A DNA stretch of 9,981 nt from an uncultured Chlamydiae bacterium (GTDB lineage Bacteria; Chlamydiota; Chlamydiia; Chlamydiales; Rhabdochlamydiaceae): assembly GCA_945957075.1 (NCBI GenBank), contig CAMFJP010000036.1, forward strand, positions 1-9,981, read 5' to 3'. The position numbers and the translations under genes were made by a program. Below, piece after piece: positions 4,237 through 9,981 of the stretch. The first letter of the stretch is position 1; each line of letters begins with the position of its first letter. Under the pieces are notes generated by a model. The model was not told the DNA's origin, made no database searches, and worked only from the letters and a program-made list of their open reading frames with translations.

Positions 4237-6852
4237 TTAAGAGGTTAGCCTTGGGAGATAGGGGGAGATCATTGCTTTACGCGAGTTGATGGCTCCTGCT
4301 TTGAAGCGAAGAAGGATCAAAGAGCCCTCGGTTGTAGCGATTTGTTTTGATGGAATGGGGATAAAGCTCTCTTTGAAGAAGCGCTCCAGCTCAGGGCCTC
4401 TAGGACCATAAAATAGAGCTTCTATTTTGCATTCTTGTAGAACAGAAAGTTCTTTAAAGGCGTTTAAAAAGCTTTTAAGGTGTCCAATTGATTGCTCTGA
4501 AGGGGCGCTCCATATCCATAGCTCATCTTGATGTGTATACGAGCCCCGTTTTCCAGAAAAGACATCCTCAGCCCCTGCAATTGTGCTGATCATGTGCATA
4601 TGCAAATCAATTTCAGTTTTGTCTTTATATAGTGTTTCAGCGTCTACTCTCCAGAGATGTCTTAGTGTGTCTTGGTAGCGTGCAAAGGTGGGCTCATTGC
4701 TTGCAAAGAGCTTTGTTTGTCCGATTCTGCAGCAGCCATTTTGCTCTTTAGTATCTGCAAAAAAGGTCGAGGATTTGCCCTCTGCGCACAAGATCATGTT
4801 TTCTTCAACGCGTTTTTCTTTTTGAATGTAAATTTTGCGATATAAAGAATACATATCGGGATTTTGGAGGATCCTCTCTGCGGCTTTTATAGCGAAGCTG
4901 CTGTCTTTGGGTAGGTCTTCAAGGGAGATAATTTCTACCTCTTTTTTAAGAGAGAGGGTTTTTAGCCGATTGAGTAGGGAAGCGACGCTTTCCACATCTC
5001 GGGGAGAGACTTTTGAAAGAAGATCAGTGTCGTCTAAAATGGCATATAGAAAATGCAGATACTCCGTGTACTCTCTTTCAGGCGCTATAAAAAATTCTTC
5101 TTTATATCTTGCAGCTCTTTGCTTTTGTAGTAGTCTTTGCAGCAGTCTACTTGCTGTTGGGGAGGTGAGGTTGTGTGTAAGCTCTTGAATGTGTTTTTCA
5201 ATCTCTTCAGATGTCATTCCAGCTGTGCTGTAGAGATCGTTGATGCGAAAGGCAATTTCTGCAAGAAGTGCGTTGGAAGACTGTGCATCGCAGACATAAA
5301 CAACAGCTGGCGCGCTCGTATTTAGGACGCTTTTATGATGATCGATGACGCTAATAATATCGAGGTAAGAGGGAATTTTAGCCTCTTCGCGGTTGCAAAA
5401 ATCGCGGAGGCTCACTGTTCCTAAAAGGGGTTTATGAAGCTCTCCTGCTGGCACGATCCCAAGAGGTAAAAGGCGCCCCTCTTTATCCGATGCTGTGACT
5501 GTAAGATAAGGGTAGGAGCCCATTTTACTGCGTATTTCTTCCAGGTCAGCTCTGTAGTTGACGGTTTGCGGGTAGTATCCAAAGACAGAAGTTTTGATTT
5601 GGAGTGCCACTTCTAGTTTTTCTACATGTAGGCGAAAGGCGTAAAGGGCGCTGTTAAAGGCTTCAATGAGCTCTTGCAGACAATGAAAAATTTGTGGCCT
5701 TTTTTCAATGAGCTGGCCTTTATGATCAAAAAGTCCTGTGTTTTCTAAAGAGAGCATGAGCTGCGTGAACTGCTCAAACTGTGGCATGCCAAGGTAGGCT
5801 GTTGCTTTGGCAAAATCCTGCAGCGTGCTCTTTTTCCCTTTTTCTACGCCTAAAACATCAACAAGATAAGTTTGCAAGTGAGCATTTTGCTTGTCTGTAA
5901 ATTCTTGAGCGGGTTCACAGCTTTCAATCTTTGTATTTAGAAACTCTTTAGCAAACACCACAATTTCTTCTAAAGACAATGTCTCTTTGGAAAAAAGCGC
6001 GATCAGGCGCATATGGAGAGTGTTTTCGAACCAGCGCAGGCACAGGTTGAGAAGCATGACAACAAGACGCACCCCTTCAACATCAAAATGACGCCAGTCT
6101 CCAAGATAATACCCTTGGTCGTCTGTGAGTACAAAGGCGTTTTGATTGCGTTCGTGATCAATGCTCAATGTGGATTCAGAAATAGATGTTTTTCTAACTC
6201 CCCGTTGGGTCATGAGATCAAGACCTGATAGAGAGAGCGCCAAACGTGTTTTCGTCAGGTGGGTAAATACCCCTTCTCCAAAGATTTTGTGAAATAGAAG
6301 ATCAATTTCTACTTGAGAGATCGGTGCGCCTCCAGGGATATTCCAAATATGCATTCCTTCTGCAACACGGGCTGCAAAGGCATCGATCCATCCCCAAAAT
6401 GAGGCAACTGTCGTATCGACATCTGGAGAGTGGTGAGCTGTTACAAAATGCGTTCCTGGGTACATTTTTCCCATCCCAATTGGGAAAAGAGCTTGGTAGT
6501 CGTCTCTTGGAATATTTTTTCCTGCGATCCGTGCGCGTAGCTGATAATTTTCTGCTGAGGTAACTTGAGAAAATTGGTTAAGCCATAGTTCAAAATCTGC
6601 GCATGTATAGTTTTCAACGATTTTTTGTTCTAATACCTTGTCAATGTAATCAACGACAGCTCTTAGTAAAAAAACGGGTGGTTTTGCTTCGTGAATAAGC
6701 TCGAATAGAAGCCTGCTGACAGCTTCGTGCTTTTTTTGATCTGTTAGTGTTGCAAAGTCGTTGGTGCGAAAAACGTCAAATCGCTCGTTTAAATTAGGAA
6801 AGGTGGGGAGGGTAATCGGTGCGTCGCCGAGAAGGGACTCCTTTTCTCTCAT
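4237..6852 (-). CDS. Family II inorganic pyrophosphatase-like DHH/DHHA2 protein with large regulatory insertion
   Basis: All core features of a Mn-dependent family II PPase are visible, in order. Motif I is HHSPDVD (H140, D144, D146). An aspartate in SLRDF (D484) sits 20 residues before the DHH motif IDHH (D504-H505-H506). Motif IV is AILDDTDLL (D608), and the C-terminal DHHA2 domain ends with the substrate-binding SRK (R858, K859) at NSRKAMISPYL. Likely reaction: hydrolysis of pyrophosphate or a short polyphosphate or nucleotide phosphoester. At 871 residues it is far larger than a plain family II PPase (~310). There is a 139-residue N-terminal extension and ~340 residues between motif I and D484, against ~60 normally. 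Parts of the insertion look CBS-like (NAFVLTDDQGYYLGDW at 238-253; YLTVTASDKEGRLLPLGIV at 449-467), as in nucleotide-regulated CBS-PPases. No signal peptide. The ATG at 6852 lacks a strong ribosome binding site and is 27 bases from tRNA-Arg. Substrate is inferred. Confidence 0.82.
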   Translation of the reverse strand: MREKESLLGDAPITLPTFPNLNERFDVFRTNDFATLTDQKKHEAVSRLLFELIHEAKPPVFLLRAVVDYIDKVLEQKIVENYTCADFELWLNQFSQVTSAENYQLRARIAGKNIPRDDYQALFPIGMGKMYPGTHFVTAHHSPDVDTTVASFWGWIDAFAARVAEGMHIWNIPGGAPISQVEIDLLFHKIFGEGVFTHLTKTRLALSLSGLDLMTQRGVRKTSISESTLSIDHERNQNAFVLTDDQGYYLGDWRHFDVEGVRLVVMLLNLCLRWFENTLHMRLIALFSKETLSLEEIVVFAKEFLNTKIESCEPAQEFTDKQNAHLQTYLVDVLGVEKGKKSTLQDFAKATAYLGMPQFEQFTQLMLSLENTGLFDHKGQLIEKRPQIFHCLQELIEAFNSALYAFRLHVEKLEVALQIKTSVFGYYPQTVNYRADLEEIRSKMGSYPYLTVTASDKEGRLLPLGIVPAGELHKPLLGTVSLRDFCNREEAKIPSYLDIISVIDHHKSVLNTSAPAVVYVCDAQSSNALLAEIAFRINDLYSTAGMTSEEIEKHIQELTHNLTSPTASRLLQRLLQKQRAARYKEEFFIAPEREYTEYLHFLYAILDDTDLLSKVSPRDVESVASLLNRLKTLSLKKEVEIISLEDLPKDSSFAIKAAERILQNPDMYSLYRKIYIQKEKRVEENMILCAEGKSSTFFADTKEQNGCCRIGQTKLFASNEPTFARYQDTLRHLWRVDAETLYKDKTEIDLHMHMISTIAGAEDVFSGKRGSYTHQDELWIWSAPSEQSIGHLKSFLNAFKELSVLQECKIEALFYGPRGPELERFFKESFIPIPSKQIATTEGSLILLRFKAGAINSRKAMISPYLPRLTS

Positions 6853-6879
6853 GAGGGTTATCCATTGTAAATGAAAATT

Positions 6880-6953
6880 CGGATTGAGCAGGACTCGAAC
6901 CTGCGACCACCCGCTTAGAAGGCGGGTGCTCTATCCAGCTGAGCTATCAATCC
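6880..6953 (-). tRNA. tRNA-Arg (anticodon UCU)
   Basis: The reverse complement folds into a complete 74-base cloverleaf: acceptor stem GGATTGA/TCAATCC, D arm GCTC/GAGC, anticodon stem CCCGC/GCGGG with loop CTTCTAA, five-base variable loop, and T arm GCAGG TTCGAGT CCTGC. The anticodon TCT (complement of 6917-6919) decodes AGA/AGG as arginine. The discriminator base is G and the 3' CCA is not encoded, so it must be added enzymatically. It lies between icd and the PPase-like gene on the same strand. Confidence 0.96.
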
Positions 6954-6965
6954 CCATAGAGCGAG

Positions 6966-6993
6966 TGTATCCGTTATCACAGCTAATGATCAA
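6966..6993 (-). promoter_or_regulatory. Candidate promoter for tRNA-Arg and the PPase-like gene
   Basis: On the minus strand TTGATC (complement of 6988-6993) and GATACA (complement of 6966-6971) are 16 bases apart, placing a start a few bases before the tRNA 5' end at 6953. The -10 match is weak. Confidence 0.3.
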
Positions 6994-7028
6994 GAGAATT
7001 TACCACAATACCCACAATAACACCAAGC

Positions 7029-8474
7029 TTATTCTTGGGAAGATGAGTAGCCAGGGTGTTTATTAAAGGTGTAGAGGTGTTCGAGTTTAATGATGTCGTG
7101 GCCTTGTTCGATAAGGTTGGTCTGTAGGTTGATGATGTCTTGGTGGGTGATCGGCTGATGTGGATCTTTGTGTGTAAATCGACAGCGCCACTGGTCGATG
7201 CATGTGGTTTCTGGGATCCCATCTGGCCAGATGCGCGCCCCTCGATTTGTGATCATATGTAGTGTGAGTGGATGGGGCAGGGTTGTCTCCTGTAATTTTT
7301 TTGTAAAGGTTGCCATGCTATGCTGTGAATATAGAAAAATATCGACGCCAACAAGCTCTCTATTTTGGGTGGGTAGGGGTGGAGGCTTTAGTGTCTGTAG
7401 TTTGGGATGTGTTTTATAAAGGGGCGCCTTTAACGTTTTGGGCGTGGATCCTAAAGATTTTACAACAAGCTCTGCAAATTCTTTTGTCCCCACTTTGCGC
7501 TTGCTAGTTCCTTCGCGGAAAATGTCGTAGGTGTGTGCTCCAGATTCTAAAACACAGAGCCAGGCATTATGAATCCTTGAGGCAACCTCTTCCCGTTCTA
7601 GGTGCACGAGCATCATGATAGCTGCAAGTAAAAGCCCCGACGGGTTTGCCATATTCTGCCCAGCTCTTCTTGGAGCAGAGCCGTGAATGGCTTCAAACAT
7701 AGCCCCGCCATCTCCAATGTTTGCCGATCCTGCAAGCCCCACAGAACCTGAAATTTGGGCAGCCACATCGGATAAGATGTCCCCATAAAGGTTGGGAAGG
7801 ACAACAACATCAAAAGCCTCTGGAGTGTCTGCAAGTTTTGCAGCTCCTATATCTACGATCCAATGTTCATTTTCTATGTCTGGGTAGCTTTTTGCGATCG
7901 TTTCAAAAGTGTGATGAAATAGGCCATCGGAGAGTTTCATGATGTTGTCTTTTGTAAAGCAAGTCACTTTTTTTCTACCGTGATGGCGTGCATATTCAAA
8001 TGCATAATTTATAATTTTTGCAGAACCTGGATAGGAGATCATTTTGATCGATGTGCAGACATCTGGTGTTTGTTTATATTCTATCCCCGTGTAGAGGTCT
8101 TCTTCGTTTTCACGTACAATCACAACGTCCATATTCGGGTGCTTTGTTTGTACAAAGGGGGCATAAGAGGTGCAAGGGCGGACGTTGGCAAATAGGCCAA
8201 GGCTTGTGCGGATGGTGACATTTAGGCTTTTAAAGCCGCCGCCTTGGGGGGTTGTGATGGGCGCTTTCAAAAATGCTTTTGTATGACGAATCGTATCCCA
8301 TGTTGAGGGCTCAATGCCGGTTTTATACCCTTTTAGGTAGACCTTTTCTCCGATTTCAATAGGATGGATTTCAAGAAAGGCGCCGGCTTCTTGTAAAATA
8401 TGGAGCGTGGCCTCCATGATTTCTGGACCGATGCCATCGCCGTAGGCAACTGCGATAGGAATGGGGTGTGTCAT
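7029..8474 (-). CDS. icd: Isocitrate dehydrogenase with C-terminal extension
   Basis: It oxidatively decarboxylates isocitrate to 2-oxoglutarate in the TCA cycle. The fold starts AVAYGDGIGPEIM (8-20). Isocitrate-binding residues are in SLNVTIRTSLGLFANVRP (S83, N85, R89, R99) with R121; catalytic Y128 (ENEEDLYTG) and K175 (TKDNIMK); metal aspartates D208, D232 and D236 (YGDILSD); cofactor loop HGSAPRRAGQNMANPSG (264-280). At 481 residues it is longer than E. coli Icd (416) and carries an extra C-terminal domain from ~350, as in the Thermus and Rickettsia type. Arg-Arg replaces the Lys-Tyr of E. coli at the 2'-phosphate site; basic residues suggest NADP, but this is inference. The S-x-N signature and extension exclude 3-isopropylmalate dehydrogenase. 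Start: AGGAGG (complement of 8482-8487) is 7 bases before ATG. tRNA-Arg follows after 75 bases. Confidence 0.93.
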   Translation of the reverse strand: MTHPIPIAVAYGDGIGPEIMEATLHILQEAGAFLEIHPIEIGEKVYLKGYKTGIEPSTWDTIRHTKAFLKAPITTPQGGGFKSLNVTIRTSLGLFANVRPCTSYAPFVQTKHPNMDVVIVRENEEDLYTGIEYKQTPDVCTSIKMISYPGSAKIINYAFEYARHHGRKKVTCFTKDNIMKLSDGLFHHTFETIAKSYPDIENEHWIVDIGAAKLADTPEAFDVVVLPNLYGDILSDVAAQISGSVGLAGSANIGDGGAMFEAIHGSAPRRAGQNMANPSGLLLAAIMMLVHLEREEVASRIHNAWLCVLESGAHTYDIFREGTSKRKVGTKEFAELVVKSLGSTPKTLKAPLYKTHPKLQTLKPPPLPTQNRELVGVDIFLYSQHSMATFTKKLQETTLPHPLTLHMITNRGARIWPDGIPETTCIDQWRCRFTHKDPHQPITHQDIINLQTNLIEQGHDIIKLEHLYTFNKHPGYSSSQE

Positions 8475-8493
8475 AAGAATCCCTCCTGATAAT

Positions 8494-8634
8494 TAGATAT
8501 CTTGCGCCGCTCCATTTGCCTGGTAGTGTAGCATTTTTTGGCAGCTTTAAACTCATATTCCCTAGAAATTTGGGTTTAAAGCTGCTCAAAAATCACAAGC
8601 GTTACCAAGCAAATGGAGTGGCGCAAGATATTTA
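8494..8634. repeat. ~141-bp imperfect palindromic element (MITE-like) between icd and kdsD
   Basis: Left arm 8494-8552 and right arm 8574-8634 are nearly complementary. The outer ~23 bp (ATATCTTGCGCCGCTCC... against ...GGAGTGGCGCAAGATAT) has one G-T type difference, then the match continues through CTGGTA/TACCAA. A divergent middle follows, and the inner GCAGCTTTAAAC/GTTTAAAGCTGC is perfect. The loop is 8553-8573. With no coding capacity and long terminal inverted repeats it fits a miniature inverted-repeat element or a large intergenic hairpin. It ends 7 bases before the icd ribosome binding site. Confidence 0.75.
8525..8533 (-). promoter_or_regulatory. Candidate extended -10 promoter for icd inside the palindromic element
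   Basis: On the minus strand the sequence reads TGCTACACT, an extended -10 (TGn) plus TACACT, preceded by TTTAAA 15 bases before the hexamer. It falls in the stretch where the two arms of the palindrome differ most and would give a ~45-base leader before the icd ATG. Confidence 0.35.
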
Positions 8635-8722
8635 TTTTTTATGATTTTTTATTGAACACTGCAAGTAAAATGATGAAAAATTAGTAAAAATCTGCGAAAA
8701 TGGCCCGCAAAAGACAGGTCAC

Positions 8723-9676
8723 ATGTTAAAAAAACTTTTTGAAATGCAGCGCGTCGAATTAAATTATTTTTTTGACGCCTTAGATGAGGTAAAGGCCCGC
8801 ACGTTTTTTGAAGCGTGTGCTGCATGCTCAGGCCTGCTTGTATTTACAGGTGTTGGTAAAAGTGGTCTTGTTGCAGAAAAGATTGCAGCAACGCTAAGCT
8901 CTACTGGTACAAGGGCGCTTTATATTCCAACAATCAATTTTATTCACGGTGACCTTGGCATTTTATCGTCTCAAGATGTGCTGATTCTTTTAAGTAAAAG
9001 TGGCGAAACAGAGGAGCTTCTTTCTTTGGTCCCCTTTGCAAAAAGGAAAGGAGCAAAGCTTTTAAGTTTGACTTGCAGGGACAAGAGTCGTTTAGCTGCC
9101 TCTTGCGATGTAAATGTGACCCTGCCAATGCGTCGGGAGCTTTGTCCTTTTGATCTTGTGCCCACAACGTCTACAGCAATGCAGCTACTTTTTGGTGATG
9201 TGCTTGCAGTTGCTTTGATGCAGGCAAAAGGCTTTACGCTCGATGCGTACGCAGAGAATCATCCAGCTGGCAGTATTGGCAAAAAGTTGCTTTTGACTGT
9301 AGAGGATATTATGCGCACAGACCTCCCTTTGTGTTACAAAGATGATATGTTAATGGATGTTCTTGTAGAGCTTTCTGATAAACGGTGTGGATGTCTTTTG
9401 GTTGTTGATGAGGTGTCCAAGCTGCTTGGTATTTTCACAGATGGAGATCTAAGAAGGGCGATACAAAGGGAAAGGGAATCTATCCTCCAGCTGCGTATGG
9501 AAGATTTAATGTGTATGGAGCCTATTACAGTTTCTCCAGACATGTCTGCTTGGGATGCGATGAAGCGGATGCAAAAAGATCCTAAAAGATGGATTCTTAC
9601 AGCGCCAGTGGTTAGGGATGAGCGTGTTGTGGGGATCATTCGCATGCACGATCTTGTGCAAGCTGGCCTTGTTTAA
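8723..9676 (+). CDS. kdsD: D-arabinose 5-phosphate isomerase (KdsD/KpsF family)
   Basis: It interconverts ribulose 5-phosphate and arabinose 5-phosphate, the first step toward Kdo, the inner-core sugar of LPS. An N-terminal SIS domain (~35-170) has the phosphosugar signature VFTGVGKSG with K46, then H75 in NFIHGDLG, SKSGETEE (E95), RRELCPFDLVPTTST (E139) and ENHPAGSIGKKLL (H180). The Lys, two Glu and the ENHP His correspond to the catalytic set K59, E111, E152 and H193 of E. coli KdsD. Two CBS domains follow (~194-250, including GIFTDGDLRRA; ~261-315, ending GIIRMHDLVQAGLV). At 317 residues it is close to the family length (~328) and complete. The ribosome binding site is weak (AGG near 8715-8717). 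It is divergent from icd across the palindromic element and no other Kdo gene is visible in the window. Confidence 0.95.
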   Translation: MLKKLFEMQRVELNYFFDALDEVKARTFFEACAACSGLLVFTGVGKSGLVAEKIAATLSSTGTRALYIPTINFIHGDLGILSSQDVLILLSKSGETEELLSLVPFAKRKGAKLLSLTCRDKSRLAASCDVNVTLPMRRELCPFDLVPTTSTAMQLLFGDVLAVALMQAKGFTLDAYAENHPAGSIGKKLLLTVEDIMRTDLPLCYKDDMLMDVLVELSDKRCGCLLVVDEVSKLLGIFTDGDLRRAIQRERESILQLRMEDLMCMEPITVSPDMSAWDAMKRMQKDPKRWILTAPVVRDERVVGIIRMHDLVQAGLV

Positions 9677-9698
9677 TTGCCTTTAATTTATGGTTAGT

Positions 9699-9734
9699 CT
9701 GCGTATGCCTCCGGCTTTGAGGGCTTTGACGCAG
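9699..9734 (+). other. Nested hairpin downstream of kdsD
   Basis: CTGCGT (9699-9704) pairs with ACGCAG (9729-9734), enclosing CCTC (9708-9711) paired with GAGG (9719-9722). A GCCC/GGGC mini-palindrome and an A-run follow (9735-9752). The structure begins 22 bases after the kdsD stop. It could shape the 3' end of the kdsD transcript, but there is no T-run of normal terminator type. Confidence 0.3.
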
Positions 9735-9792
9735 GCCCACGGGCTTAAAAAACCCAAAGTTCAGGTTCTCGACTTTGTACAAAATTCCGTTC

Positions 9793-9824
9793 GATACCGT
9801 TACCGAGACTGATACCGTTACCGA
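9793..9824 (+). repeat. Direct repeat, 14 bp with an 18-base period
   Basis: GATACCGTTACCGA occurs at 9793-9806 and again at 9811-9824, separated by GACT. Each copy is itself built from TACCG half-units, so this looks like a small slipped-strand tandem repeat. Confidence 0.8.
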
Positions 9825-9981
9825 ACCGAGATTCGTGACATCTTCGTTAACATAGCTACTACGCGCAGTAACAATTCTCTCCCTTTTGCGTATTGATTTT
9901 CATCTATCAGCTGTAGCTGTTTGATATTGCAACCTTTTTGTGTAGGGTAAGAACTCGTTTTTTCTACCTCATTAAGATTTA

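Larger units (their letters stand above)
9690..9896 (+). pseudogene. Possible broken short reading frame after kdsD
   Basis: A frame from ATG 9690 runs to 9896 with a single internal TGA at 9810-9812. It begins MVSLRMPPALRALTQAHGLK and carries Tyr-Arg dipeptide runs from the repeat at 9793-9824 on both sides of the stop. It has no good ribosome binding site and no family I recognise. It may be a decayed gene fragment or only an open frame in a repeated intergenic element. Confidence 0.2.
9677..9981. other. Gene-free right end of the window
   Basis: I find no supportable complete gene, tRNA or CRISPR in these ~305 bases on either strand. Beyond the hairpin, the 18-base repeat and the interrupted frame described separately, bases ~9897-9981 are AT-rich with no structure I can support. 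The right end shows no adaptor sequence. Confidence 0.6.

Noticed and set aside
4835..5188. 117-residue plus-strand frame inside the PPase-like gene
   Set aside because: It is antisense to a coding region with strong family motifs; the Ser/Arg-rich composition is typical of a shadow frame.
7029..8474. 3-isopropylmalate dehydrogenase (LeuB) or tartrate dehydrogenase instead of Icd
   Set aside because: The S-x-N-x3-R substrate signature and the long C-terminal extension fit isocitrate dehydrogenase of the Thermus/Rickettsia type.
9793..9824. CRISPR array
   Set aside because: There are only two 14-bp copies separated by 4 bases, with no spacers of CRISPR length and no cas genes in the window.

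Overview
The window most likely comes from a member of the phylum Chlamydiota outside the family Chlamydiaceae (an environmental, amoeba- or arthropod-associated chlamydia). This is inference from content. A short glutamyl-tRNA reductase, a small hypothetical gene overlapping an RluD-type pseudouridine synthase, a small KH-domain gene and a KdsD isomerase fit chlamydial gene content. The complete isocitrate dehydrogenase argues against Chlamydiaceae, which lack that step. Base composition is AT-rich and coding density is high. The first 21 bases are leftover Nextera (Tn5) sequencing adaptor, so base 22 is the true left edge of the biological sequence.

Left part (22-1588, + strand): the 3' end of a Gln/Ala/Thr-rich helical protein, weakly reminiscent of the tail of a type III secretion translocator, is followed after 15 bases by a 404-residue unrecognised protein with a Pro/Gly/Cys repeat region at its N-terminus. 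The two probably form one operon. It converges on, and overlaps by 21 bases, hemA (1568-2530, - strand). A divergent control region (2531-2643) holds a plausible hemA promoter and a perfect 14-bp palindrome.

Centre (2644-4236, + strand): a tightly packed run of a 79-residue hypothetical protein, an RluD-like 23S rRNA pseudouridine synthase starting at TTG and overlapping the previous gene by 20 bases, and a KhpA-like KH RNA-binding protein. A 147-base convergent gap follows, carrying two separate inverted repeats, one a perfect 25-bp hairpin.

Right-centre (4237-8474, - strand, listed in transcription order): icd, tRNA-Arg(UCU), then an 871-residue protein. The last carries every core motif of a family II (DHH/DHHA2) inorganic pyrophosphatase, with a very large insertion between the first and second metal-binding motifs. 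The insertion appears to contain CBS-like pieces, as in CBS-PPases. This is the most interesting protein in the window.

Right edge: a ~141-base imperfect palindromic element lies between the divergent icd and kdsD genes and appears to contain the icd promoter. kdsD (8723-9676) makes arabinose 5-phosphate for Kdo, and so for LPS. The last ~305 bases hold no convincing gene, only hairpins, an 18-base-period repeat and a broken short reading frame, and may be a repeated intergenic element.
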